From: Saccharum officinarum
Lineage: Eukaryota > Streptophyta > Magnoliopsida > Poales > Poaceae
DNA: 64,000 nt
Reading direction: 5' to 3'
NCBI GenBank assembly: GCA_020631735.1
Contig: CM036197.1
Span: 48,221,880-48,285,879, forward strand
Made by a program: the position numbers and the translations under genes. Numbering within the stretch: the first letter of the stretch is position 1; every line of letters begins with the position of its first letter. The notes below the pieces were generated by a model. It made no database searches. It had not been told where the DNA came from and saw only the letters and a program-made list of their open reading frames with translations. Below, piece by piece: positions 35,843-45,283 of the stretch.

Positions 35843-36100
35843 CTCCCTCCATGTTGGTAAAAAAAGTCGTTTTGGACAAGGTTTGGGTCAAACATTGGGA
35901 ATATAAATCATGAATAACTTTTTCGTTATTGAGTTTGGAAATGTGAAAACTATATGAATAGATTTGTCTTCAAATATACTTTCATAAAAGTATACATATA
36001 TCACTTTTAAATAAATATTTTTATAAAAAATAAAGTCAAAGTTATGCTTTGGAGACCGTGTCGTTGTCTAAAACGACTTCTTTTACCAATATGGAGGGAG
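35843..36100. mobile_element. Stowaway MITE, family with GTCGTTTTGGACAAGG
   Basis: CTCCCTCCATGTTGG start, CCAATATGGAGGGAG end, TA flanks. Same family as 41969-42228 and 49516-49775 (shared 'aagtcgttttggacaagg' and 'gggtcaaacattgggaat'). Confidence 0.9.
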
Positions 36101-37678
36101 TATATGAATCGCACGATTTCCATAGCGACTCTTTATCTGGGACGGAGGGAGTATAAATAAATCGCAGAAACCCATGGAGTGGATGTGCTGACCCCTCCCC
36201 CTCCAAGGAGCCGCTCTTTCATTATGCCTTTGGCTTTTCGGATAGATGACGATGATTAATTATCCTCGAGCCCTCGACTGGGTGATCGATCTCGGTGTCT
36301 GGTTCTATTTAATTAATTTTCACCTAAATACTATGACTAAATAGGCTTTAGCCAACTAGTCATCAGGATGTTGCTAAATGGGATTAAACCTTACATTTTA
36401 GTCTCATTTCACTTTAGAGCCAAACTCTATGCCTAAAAGGTCTCTTTTAGTCACTCAAACCAAACATCCAGTGACTAAATTTTAGTCTATGGTTTAGTTA
36501 CTAAAGTTTAACGAGGGAAAACCAATCGGTGAGCAAGGGTCCGACTCAGCATTGTGAACTACTGAAGTAGTGAAGTGTCAAACTGGTTTCTACTTTTATA
36601 TGTTTCAGAGTTTTGCTTGCATTAGGTAGACAGAGCTATACCTAATCTGTGAGTTTTGCATAGAGTATATGTTTCCACTAGTATGTGCTGGTGCTTTGTC
36701 AAAGAGAAACAGTACAGTTTGTACGTGTGCGAAGCAGACGAGAGATCGTAGGGGCGGGCGGTCGTCGAGAATGGCAAGGAATGTTGACCCTTTGGCTGTC
36801 GGTGAGTCTGGATCGTGCTGCATTGGCAGCATTGCTCGTCCAGTTGTGCTGCACGCGAGCCTCTTTATGACGACGTACGTGTTGAGTTTTAGCTAGGGGC
36901 CAGAAAATTAAGGGTTCGTTTAGATCCTTTAATTTTTTTTATTTAGGAAGGAATTAAACCGCATCGCCCTATAAACTACGTAAAAAAATTAGTTTTATTC
37001 TGGTGCTCGCTATTCTAAATTCCAGTTCAACTCAGTTTTATCTTAACTGAAATTAAACTTCCATCAATATCAGCAATTTAGTTTGTTGGAAATAAACTAA
37101 CGTCATCAAATTTCAAACAAATATGCTATCATCAAGACCTATTTCATAGAGAATTTATTAAAGCAAATATATCGTGATGTGTTTATTATAAACAAATTTA
37201 GAGAAAAATATGACTTGTGGAAGTGGAATACATCTAGAAAAACACGAGTACTAATATTAAGTCGAGACTCCTCTAGCTAATCCAAAGCCGAAACGCATAA
37301 ATAACTGTGGCGTGCAAGTATTTTATGACGTGGAGATCCATGCATTGCATAAGATAAGGTGATAGCAAGGTGGCCGTGTTATGCCGTGTGCTTCCCTTTC
37401 TCTGGTCTAGCCTGTTTGTTTGTTTCCTGTTCTTGTTTTGGTTTCAGCCTGTTGAACCTGCTTGTTTTTTTTGTTCGGCATTAAATTTTCAGTAGGAGCC
37501 TCCTATTCTTTCAAAAAAAAAAGGTGATACTCCGTACACGCATACCACAACATACAACTGAACCGTACATTCTTCGCTTTTTATTTATTATAAGATTAAG
37601 GAAAAAAATGAAGCGTAATAGTACAGCAAAGTACAGTACGACAGAAGAAAAAATAATGGGAATGCCGATTTTTCCTTT
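36101..37678. other. Spacer with degraded MITE and LINE pieces
   Basis: 36142-36152 is a lone Stowaway end (GGACGGAGGGAG). 36325-36510 has TTTAGTC repeats of an old MITE. 37380-37520 ends 'ctttcaaaaaaaaaa', like a LINE tail. No gene. Confidence 0.35.
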
Positions 37679-37954
37679 GGCCTTGTTTAGATGACCAACT
37701 CGGGGTGGCCGATTCGGCACAGTGCCACCCCCGAGTACTGTAGCACTTTTGTTTTTTTAGTGTAAAAAATTGTCCAAAAATTGATTAATTAGGCTCTAAA
37801 TGTTCGTCTCGCAAAGTACAACAAAACTGTGCAATTAGTTTATGATTTCATCTACATTTAGTACTCCATATATATGCCGACATTTTGATGTGATGGGGAA
37901 TCTTTTTTTTGCATAGTGGAATTTGGAGGTGAATTCTGGAATCTAAACAAGGCG
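37679..37954. mobile_element. GGCCTTGTTTAG MITE
   Basis: GGCCTTGTTTAGAT start, ATCTAAACAAGGCG end, TTT on both sides. Interior shared with 62010-62283 in opposite orientation. Confidence 0.9.
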
Positions 37955-38228
37955 TTTGTTGCCACTTGCCGACAGTATACGTTTTGATGATGATGGCGGT
38001 GTTGCCTCCTGCGGGGCTGCGACCTGCGAGCCGGCAGGCAATCCTCGCTGGCACGCACTGCTCCGTTGTCAATACGCCATTCGTGCCGCCGGCGCGCACT
38101 GCCCCGTTGTCAACACGCCATTCGTGGAGCCGTCGCCTTCAGTGCCGCCACAGACCTGTAGTACAGGACATGCTCACCGCGCTGAAAATGCTGTTGGCTC
38201 CGATGAAAGGGACGGTGACGTGCTGGCA

Positions 38229-38466
38229 TGGCCTTGTTTAGATCCCAAATTTGGGATCCAAACTTTGCATAGTAAATATCTCGTCATACTGTAGCAATTT
38301 TGTTTTTATTTGGTAATAATTGTCCAAATATTGATTAATTAGGCTTAAAAGATTCGTCTCGCAAAGTACAATAAAACTGTGCAATTAGTTTTTGATTTCA
38401 TCTACATTTAGTACTCCATATATGTGCCGACATTTTGATGTGATAGAGAATCTTCTTTTTGCATGA
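38229..38466. mobile_element. GGCCTTGTTTAG MITE, right end missing
   Basis: Starts GGCCTTGTTTAGATC, loses its right end at 'tttttgcat', where duplication sequence ('gagtctacgtcgaatcgaac') resumes. Confidence 0.7.
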
Positions 38467-38493
38467 GTCTACGTCGAATCGAACTCGAGACTG

Positions 38494-38954
38494 GGCCATG
38501 TTTGGATTGCAAGTTTTTTCACTCTCACTCCGTCGCATCGAATCCAGGGATACATGCATGAAACAGTAAATATAGATAAAAAATAACTAATTACACAGTT
38601 TGATTGTAAATTACGAGACGAATCTTTTGAGCCTAGTTAGTCTATGATTGGACAATAATTGCCAAATACAAACGAAAGTGCTATAGTACCAAATTTCACC
38701 CTCTCTTCAATCTAGGGCTTGTTCAGTTGTAAAAAATTTTGTAAAATGACCCTGTAGTACGTTTCGTTGTTATTTGATAATTAATGTCCAATCATGGTCT
38801 AATTAGGCTTAAAAGATTGGTCTCGTCCATTTCGTCTAAACTGTATAATTAGTTTTATTTTTTATCTATATTTAATGCTTCATGCATATGTCTAAAGATT
38901 CGATGTGACGGGGAATCTGAAAAATTTTGCAAAATTTTCCCCCTAAACAAGGCC
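38494..38954. mobile_element. Double MITE inserted as one unit
   Basis: Two related MITE bodies lie end to end (break near 38715), with GGCCATGTTTGG at the left and CTAAACAAGGCC at the right. One 3-bp duplication CTG brackets the pair (38491-38493, 38955-38957). Copy I has the empty site with one CTG (25784-25786). Confidence 0.8.
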
Positions 38955-39026
38955 CTGCCCGACCGTATCCAATCATCACGGCACAGAGTTTCAGTGATTT
39001 GAAAAAGGAAACCTTCCCACGCCTAA

Positions 39027-39947
39027 GAGCATCTCCAAGAGATTAGCTAAAAATATTTTCCAAATCTCTAAATTTAGCTATTCTGTAAAATAAAACATCC
39101 ACAAAAAACCAGCCTTTGTAAAAAATTTCCATTCTTGCTATTTAAATCTGCCACGTCATGGGACACAGCCATCTTCGAGCACCTTGTGTGCGTCGTCTCC
39201 GCTGCCGCCTGCAGCAGCCGCGAGTCAAGGGTTCATGTAGGCATTCGCTAGGCGACGCGAGCAGTGGAGAGGACGAGCTGCTCAAGCTCGACCTTAAAGG
39301 CAAGCAGCAGTGAGCGATGGAGAAGACGAGCTGCTTGAACTCAACCTTAATGGCGAGCAGCAGCGAGCGACCGAGAATACAAGTTGCTTGAGCTCGACCT
39401 TAATGGTGAGCAGCGGCTGCTTCGGGGCATCCCGGTGTTGCTGCACCTGCAAATGCTTCAGCACCGTGACGAGCGCATTCAATAGTGGCACCCCCGCGGC
39501 CCCGCTCCATGCGCCGCCGCTGCCGACGCTGCCGCTGAGGCCGTGACGCAGCTTGTCAAGGGCGATAAAGAAGCAAAGCTCAAGGGTGAAGGACTGCAGC
39601 TGGTGCACGCCGCCAGCGCCACCACGCTAGCTAGGTCCGGCACTGGCGGCGGCCACGCGAGCGCATGCCGGTGCAGCATCCGACCAGGCGGCCAGCATGA
39701 CGAGCAGCATTCTTTGGAGTCCAGAGTAGCACTGGCAACGCACGTTCGTGCGGGGGATGAGGCGCCATGCGGGAAAAGGTCGGATAGCCAGCGACTCTCG
39801 TCGTCCAAATCTAGCGACCGAATTTTCAGGAATAGACAGCGATTAAATTTAGAGAGGCGTTTACACAATCTGTTGGAGTCGTATTTTTATCAATAATAGC
39901 TATATTTAGTTTTACAAAACGTTTTAGCCTATCTCTTGGACATGCTC
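39027..39947. mobile_element. PIF/Harbinger-like element with GC-rich cargo
   Basis: TIRs GAGCATCTCCAAGAGAT / ATCTCTTGGACATGCTC and TAA on both sides (39024-39026, 39948-39950). Copy I has the empty site with one TAA (25854-25856). The 921-bp element has AT-rich ends like the 287-bp MITE at 34153 but a GC-rich middle (39160-39830), suggesting cargo. The middle has three diverged tandem copies of a roughly 60-bp unit (39265-39415, 'gacgagctgcttgaactcaa'). ORFs on both strands, no transposase or known family. Confidence 0.85.
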
Positions 39948-40130
39948 TAATGCTGCTTCGTTGAGTGACCCCCGGACCCGCACGTAATTTGTGTCCGGAC
40001 TCTGGACCCCACATTTACCAGATGGGCCTAGCGGGCCAGTGGGCCAGTCTGTCGGCCCTTGAACAAAGGAGACCAGCATGCGCTGATCCTAGAAAAAAGG
40101 TAGTAACATTCTTTAGAGCCTCTTTGCTAC

Positions 40131-40386
40131 AGATTCGAGTGGCTCCAGATTCTTTGGCATGTACTGTAGTAGTGCACTGTAGCTATACGGTTTACAGAAT
40201 CCATTCTTCTCTTTCATCTCTTTTTCCTCTCACTGACACCACCGCAGCGACCGGAGCCCAAAAAAATTCGAGATTCTTCAGCTCCAGCTCCCGCTCCCAC
40301 GTGGGCCAGATCTGTCGGGAGCCCGGCCATCTATCAACGACCCAGCTGGCACTGCTTTTCCGTGAACTAACCGTCTTTTTGCTTGT
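40131..40386. other. Short spacer
   Basis: No gene; lies between duplication copy II and the nested MITEs. Confidence 0.3.
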
Positions 40387-40876
40387 GGCTGTGTTTAGAT
40401 CTAAATTTTGGAGTGCTAAAATATAATGTAGCATTTCGTTTGTATTTGATAATAATTATCTAACCATTGACTAATTAGGCTCAAAACGTTCGTCTCGCAA
40501 AGTATAACTAAACTGTGCAATTAGTTTTTAATTTTATCCACATTTAGTACTCCATATATGTATCGTAAGTTTGATGTGACGGGGAATCTTTTTTTTGTAT
40601 AGTGCACTTTTTAATGGATCTAAGGCCCGGTTTAGATGCAAATTTTTTTGCAAAATGGGCACGGTAGCGTTTTCGTTGTTATTTGGTAAATATTGTCCAA
40701 TCATGGTCTAATTAGCTTAAAAGATTCGTCTCGTCCATTTCGTATAAACTGTGTAATTAGTTTTATTTTTTATCTATATTTAATGCTTCATACATGTGTC
40801 CAAAGATTTGATGTGACGGGGAATCTGAAAAATTTTGCAAAATTTTTTGGGAACTAAACAGGGCCTAAACACAGCC
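40387..40876. mobile_element. Outer MITE, interrupted by a second MITE
   Basis: GGCTGTGTTTAGATC start; inverted GATCTAAACACAGCC end split by an insertion at TAA. TGT on both sides (40384-40386, 40877-40879). Confidence 0.88.
40624..40865. mobile_element. Inner MITE nested in the 40387 element
   Basis: GGCCCGGTTTAG start, CTAAACAGGGCC end, TAA duplicated (40621-40623, 40866-40868). Confidence 0.9.
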
Positions 40877-40954
40877 TGTGTTTGGTTTCAATTCTGATCA
40901 AAACCAGGCGCAATTAGTTTAAAAAAAACAGGCGCAATTGATATAGCAAGACTA

Positions 40955-41188
40955 GGGGTGTGTTTAGTTGGGGAAAAGTAGGTGAAAAGTTACTGTAGTA
41001 CATTTCGTTGTTATTTGGCAAATTTTGTTCAACCATGAACTAACTAGGCTCAAAAGATTCGTCTCGACATTTACAGATAAACTATGCAATTAGTTATTTT
41101 TTACCTACATTTAATATCCATGCATGCGTTTAAAGATTTGATGTGATGGGTGGAAGAGAAAATATTTTGGGTTTGCATGAGAAGTAAC
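40955..41188. mobile_element. MITE related to 60480-60722
   Basis: GGGTGTGTTTAGTTG start; interior matches 60480-60722; right end degraded. Confidence 0.7.
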
Positions 41189-41968
41189 AGTAGGAATAGA
41201 TGTGGCGGCCAACAAATCGTGAAATCTGCATTGGTTGTTGGAAAGAAAATCGCGAGTGACATCCAGCGGCTACCTACGTCGTTTCAAAAAAAAACTATCT
41301 CTAAATCTTGTCCAAATCAAATTATCTTATCCTCAATTCGATTAATTAAAAATAATATCCGTATTTATAATTTTATATAGAATGAAAATATATTCCACTC
41401 AGTATATTAATATTTGGTCAAACTTAAAAAAATTAATTAAAATTATATAGGTAGTATTTTTAGGTGAAGGTAGTACTCGTACACGTACACGTACACGTAC
41501 TCGTACAAGACAATGGACAGTGGGCAATGGTGGCCACTGTCTGACTGTCATTCGACGCATGCGATTTGTACGCTTGGTTGGCGACGAATAAAACGTCCCA
41601 ACGCCTGCGCAGGTAATGCTTGATCTTCGCCCTGTTCGTTTGCTCATAAGGCATGGCTAGCTGAGAGTACTATTCGCTGATTTGTTACGAGTGAAAAACA
41701 CTGCTGAATAGCTGGCTAATTTGGAAGCGAGCGTGGCGCTTTTTTGTTTTCTCCCTAACTGAGCGGGTACGGCATTCATGGCGTTTATGTGAACTTTGTT
41801 CATTTCTCCACAAATATCGGCATCCCGTGGTTGCAAGAAAGAGAACAAACTAACATAACGGTAAGCTCGATGCTGATTACAATGGGTTTATTCTTCAGTT
41901 ACAGATGAGCATTACAAAATTTACCACACGGAGCTCCTCAATGCTCAATCTTGACATGGTAGCAAGTA
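41189..41968. other. Spacer
   Basis: No gene. A short (GTACAC)n-like run at 41475-41505. 41632-41720 resembles the CCTGTTCGTTTGCT MITE type. Confidence 0.35.
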
Positions 41969-42228
41969 CTCCCTCCGTATCGGATATAGAAGTCGTTTTG
42001 ATAAGGTTTGGATCAAACATTAGAAATATAAATTATCAATAACTTTTAAGTTGTTGAGGTTGCAAATGTAAAAATTATATAAATAGATTTGTCTTAAAAA
42101 ATATTTTCATAAAAATATATATATATCATTTTTTTCATAAATATTTTTTATAAAAACAAGAGGTCAAAGTTATATTTTGGAGATCATGTCGCTGTCCTAA
42201 ACCACGGCTAAATACGATACGCAGGAAG
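41969..42228. mobile_element. Stowaway MITE, GTCGTTTTG family
   Basis: CTCCCTCCGTATCGGAT start, ATACGATACGCAGGAAG end, TA flanks. Confidence 0.85.
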
Positions 42229-42421
42229 TACTGTACAAGCTACTAAAGCACCGAAAAGCAGCCGAAGAACAGCGAGGGGAAAAAGAACCGGAGATAACAG
42301 ATCCTAGCTATAGCTACTCACAGGTGGAGTGGAAGAGCCCCACTCGCGCGCCGGCGGCGGCCTGTGCACGCCCGCCTCCGATACTGGTCCGTTGTCAGGC
42401 CGCTCGGCTCAGTCTCTTCCT

Positions 42422-42685
42422 TCAGTCGGAGAGCGTTAGCATCGTGGCGTTGCGGAGGTACTCGTCGAGGGCGCTCCGGCTGCCGCCGTCGCGTCGGTGG
42501 CGCCGGACGGTGGCGCGCAGGCGGCCCGCGTGCGAGACGAGGGCATCGTAGAAGGCGGCGCAGGCCTCGGGCAGGTGGCGCGCCAGCGGCAGCCAGAGGT
42601 TGAGCGGCCACAGCAGCGGCGCCGACACCTGGAACACCTGCAGGAAGCCCCTCGCCGCCACGAACGCCAGCAGGTGAATCCCCAT
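42422..42685 (-). CDS. Small-protein family member IV (87 aa, unknown function)
   Basis: Reads MGIHLLAFVAARGFLQVFQV, then SAPLLWPLNLWLPLARHLPE, an alanine-rich helix (ACAAFYDALVSHAGR), a basic arginine-rich linker, and DEYLRNATMLTLSD before TGA. Relative to member I it has three extra residues (LWP) and a shorter linker; start, core and end align without frame changes. Most differences are conservative, which hints at selection on the protein. Single exon, very GC-rich. The TTAACCCGC block is about 235 bp upstream; the 'cgagttgcgagcg' box is now near 43880 because two transposons (43012-43242 and 43260-43821) inserted in the promoter. I cannot name a family; function is unknown. Confidence 0.62.
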   Translation of the reverse strand: MGIHLLAFVAARGFLQVFQVSAPLLWPLNLWLPLARHLPEACAAFYDALVSHAGRLRATVRRHRRDGGSRSALDEYLRNATMLTLSD

Positions 42686-43011
42686 CGACGACGACTGGAC
42701 CGACGGGCGACGTACGGTTCCAATCCAATCCAAGTATCCGATCCTCGCCGGCGCACGCGCGCACGCCCACCTGTCTCGCTCGCTCGTCTCCTCGCGGCAG
42801 CTAGCGACGAGACGAAGGTTCTTCTTCTCCGACTCCGCCGACCTGATGAGCTCAGCTGGTGGTGGTGGTGGACGAGAGAGAAATTCTGTGGGGGTGGGGC
42901 GCCGTCCTGCTCCTCCTCAGCTCGCGGGTTAAGTAAAGTAAAGTAAAGGACGGCGACTCTCGCACGGTGCTGTCGCTCGCTGCCCTTCCCAACTTCTCCC
43001 TAAATTCCACT
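42686..43011 (-). promoter_or_regulatory. 5' leader and proximal promoter of member IV
   Basis: Contains TTACTTAACCCGCGAGC at 42918-42936 on the minus strand and a three-fold 'gtaaa' repeat beside it. Transposons begin at 43012. Confidence 0.4.
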
Positions 43012-43242
43012 ATAAAAAAAAATTCTCCGTCACATTAAAATGTCGACACATGTATAAAGTACTAAATATAGATAAAATTAAAAACTAATTATACAGTTTT
43101 ATTGTACTTTGCGAGACGAACATTTTAAACCTAATTAATCAAAATTTAGATAATTTTTACCAAATACAAACGAATTACTATAGTGCGCATTAAATGCGTA
43201 TTGTAGCGAATTCGGGTTCCCAATTCGGGAACTTAACAAGGT
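43012..43242. mobile_element. GGCCTTGTTTAG-type MITE, ends degraded
   Basis: Interior 'tttgcgagacgaacatttta' and 'acagttttattgtact' match the family at 37679 and 62010. Confidence 0.75.
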
Positions 43243-43259
43243 CACAAGTGGGTTGTGCG

Positions 43260-43821
43260 TAGAGATGGCAACGGGTACCCGAAACCCGAGTACCCGACGG
43301 GTATTACCCGATAAAGAGGCGGGTATGGAATGAATTTTCTACCCGTGGGTATGTTATTGGGCAAAATCCTATACCCATCGGGTATGGCGGGTACGGGTGC
43401 GGGTGTATACTACCCATACCCGCATACCCGCGGGTAAGACATACCCGCAAAAATAACTAGTCAACCTCAGTTATTTTAGCACATATAAGTCATGAATTTG
43501 GCCCATTGAGACATCCACTATATTTCTAGTTGATTGCCTTTATTGTAATGATGCTAATAATGTTTGTTAGCATGTTTGTAACTTGTTGAAAGTTTAGAAT
43601 GATTTATTTTTGCATGTGACTATTTTATATTTTTAGATAATTTTCGGGTATGCTATCGGGTACGGGTTACCCGTCGGGTGAGAATTACCCGACGGGTACG
43701 GGTATGGAACTATTTTTTACCCGCATGCGGGTACGGGTAACCCGACGGGTAAAATTTTGCGGGTGCGGGTACGGGTACGGGTGGGCACTACCCGTCGGGT
43801 ACGTACCCGTTGCCATCTTTA
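43260..43821. mobile_element. hAT-type element with ATGGCAACGGGTAC ends
   Basis: TIR TAGAGATGGCAACGGGTAC / GTACCCGTTGCCATCTTTA and an exact 8-bp duplication GTTGTGCG (43252-43259, 43822-43829). The 562-bp body is rich in CGGGTA/TACCCG repeats near both ends. No transposase. Confidence 0.92.
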
Positions 43822-43989
43822 GTTGTGCGGCGCCCGGGACGGGAAGGACGAGGAGGGTTGGCGGGTGCGGCCTTCCCGAGTTGCGAGCGCCGACGAGCGA
43901 CTAGTTGTTGATGCTGTTGTTGGGTTAATAATGACGGACGGCACGGGCACGGGATCTCCAGTTAAGGGCCATGTCATGAGGGACGGACG

Positions 43990-44096
43990 ACGTGGCGACG
44001 GATGCATTGCATTGCATTGCAGTGCAGTGCGGTCACGGCTTGCGTTGCGGCGACGGATGCATTGCAGTGCAGTGCGGTCACGGCTTGCGTTGGGTT
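43990..44096 (+). repeat. Tandem duplication of a roughly 50-bp unit
   Basis: 'ggcgacggatgcattgca' through 'gtcacggcttgcgttg' occurs twice; the first copy has an added 'ttgca' expansion. Confidence 0.85.
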
Positions 44097-44835
44097 GCGT
44101 CCGTACCGTGCCTGATGGTGGGACCTACATGCTTCCTTTGCTTGCGAAAACGTCCTTTTATTATTAGTAGGAAGTTTGTGTAATGACCGGGCCAGTTGCG
44201 CCTCACGGACCAGCGGGGCGGGGCCCGTTCCTTGATTGAAAGCCAAGTTTTTGGAGTTTTCGTTCGTACTCCAGCTTGGACTTTGTGTATATTGGATGGA
44301 GGTCAATCTAAAAAATGTGGCAGCAGTGTTCAATTCGAGGGCTGTTTGGATGAAAGGGTTTGGCGTTTCTACTCCTCTGAATGAAAAGGTTCTGTCTCCA
44401 TCATTTTTTTTTCACACGAAAAAAATGCATACAGTGAAAGCGAAGGGAAGAATCTTCGGCCCCGTCGATATGATCCTGCGGCTCCGTCTCTGCTCTTAAT
44501 CGCAGAGCTTTCTCACTGTTGCTCTCATCGGTGCAGTCCAAGAGAATACTGAATGCTGCTTTCAGTAACTAATGAATGATGATTGCTCTCCGGTGCTGCT
44601 TCCAGTAACTGACGATTGCTCCAATTACTACTTCGAGCACCGATTTTCCTTTGATCCAAACAGCATACTTCTTTCAATCCTATTGTTTTAGAGTCCAGTA
44701 GGGTTTTACTTACTCCCTCACGTTCCTCTGTTTTCGATATTTATGTTGTATAATAAACAAGCACTTACTTCGCAATCTTTACTCTACTGAGCAACGGAAA
44801 TCTCGAGCCCTGCAAGTGAGCTCCAGTTAAGTTAA
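44097..44835. other. Unassigned spacer
   Basis: No gene recognised; partial local repeats ('gctgctttcagtaact' near 44550 and 'gctgcttccagtaact' near 44598). Confidence 0.3.
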
Positions 44836-45047
44836 GGGCACGTTTGTTACATTTGCCAATCTAGCTTGTCTTGCCTTGCTTGGTAAGGTCAGCTTTGCCA
44901 GGGTTGGAGAGCGATTTTGGCTCACCCAGGTTGGCGAGAGGAATCCTGGAAAACACAAGAAACGAGGAAGCAGGCAAAACAACCAAACGTTCATTTCCTT
45001 GCCTAGCCTGGCAAAGCGACTCACAACAAGGATTCCCAAACATGCCC
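44836..45047. mobile_element. PIF/Harbinger-like MITE (GGGCACGTTTG ends)
   Basis: GGGCACGTTTG start, CAAACATGCCC end, TAA on both sides (44833-44835, 45048-45050). Confidence 0.8.
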
Positions 45048-45283
45048 TAAGCTTCCGGCGAACTCCAGCCTTCGCAGTTCGCAGGCTGGGTCACGGCAGA
45101 ATTAGGAAACCCTTGGTTATGGACCCTGTTTTATGGGCTCGTTGACACTGCAACGGCTTCACAAACGCAGCTTGCTGCTATGGGCTCCAGATGGGCCAGT
45201 ACAAGTCTGTGTGTGGGCACAGTTTCCTAACCTAGTCTTTCTTGGTCAGCCGGACAACTACAGCCCAACGGTCCAACGTACTC

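Larger units (their letters stand above)
32820..40130. repeat. Segmental duplication copy II
   Basis: Partner of 21490-26600, same orientation. It is longer because of MITEs at 34153, 35843, 37679, 38229, 38494 and 39027, and lacks the two LINEs of copy I. Confidence 0.85.
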
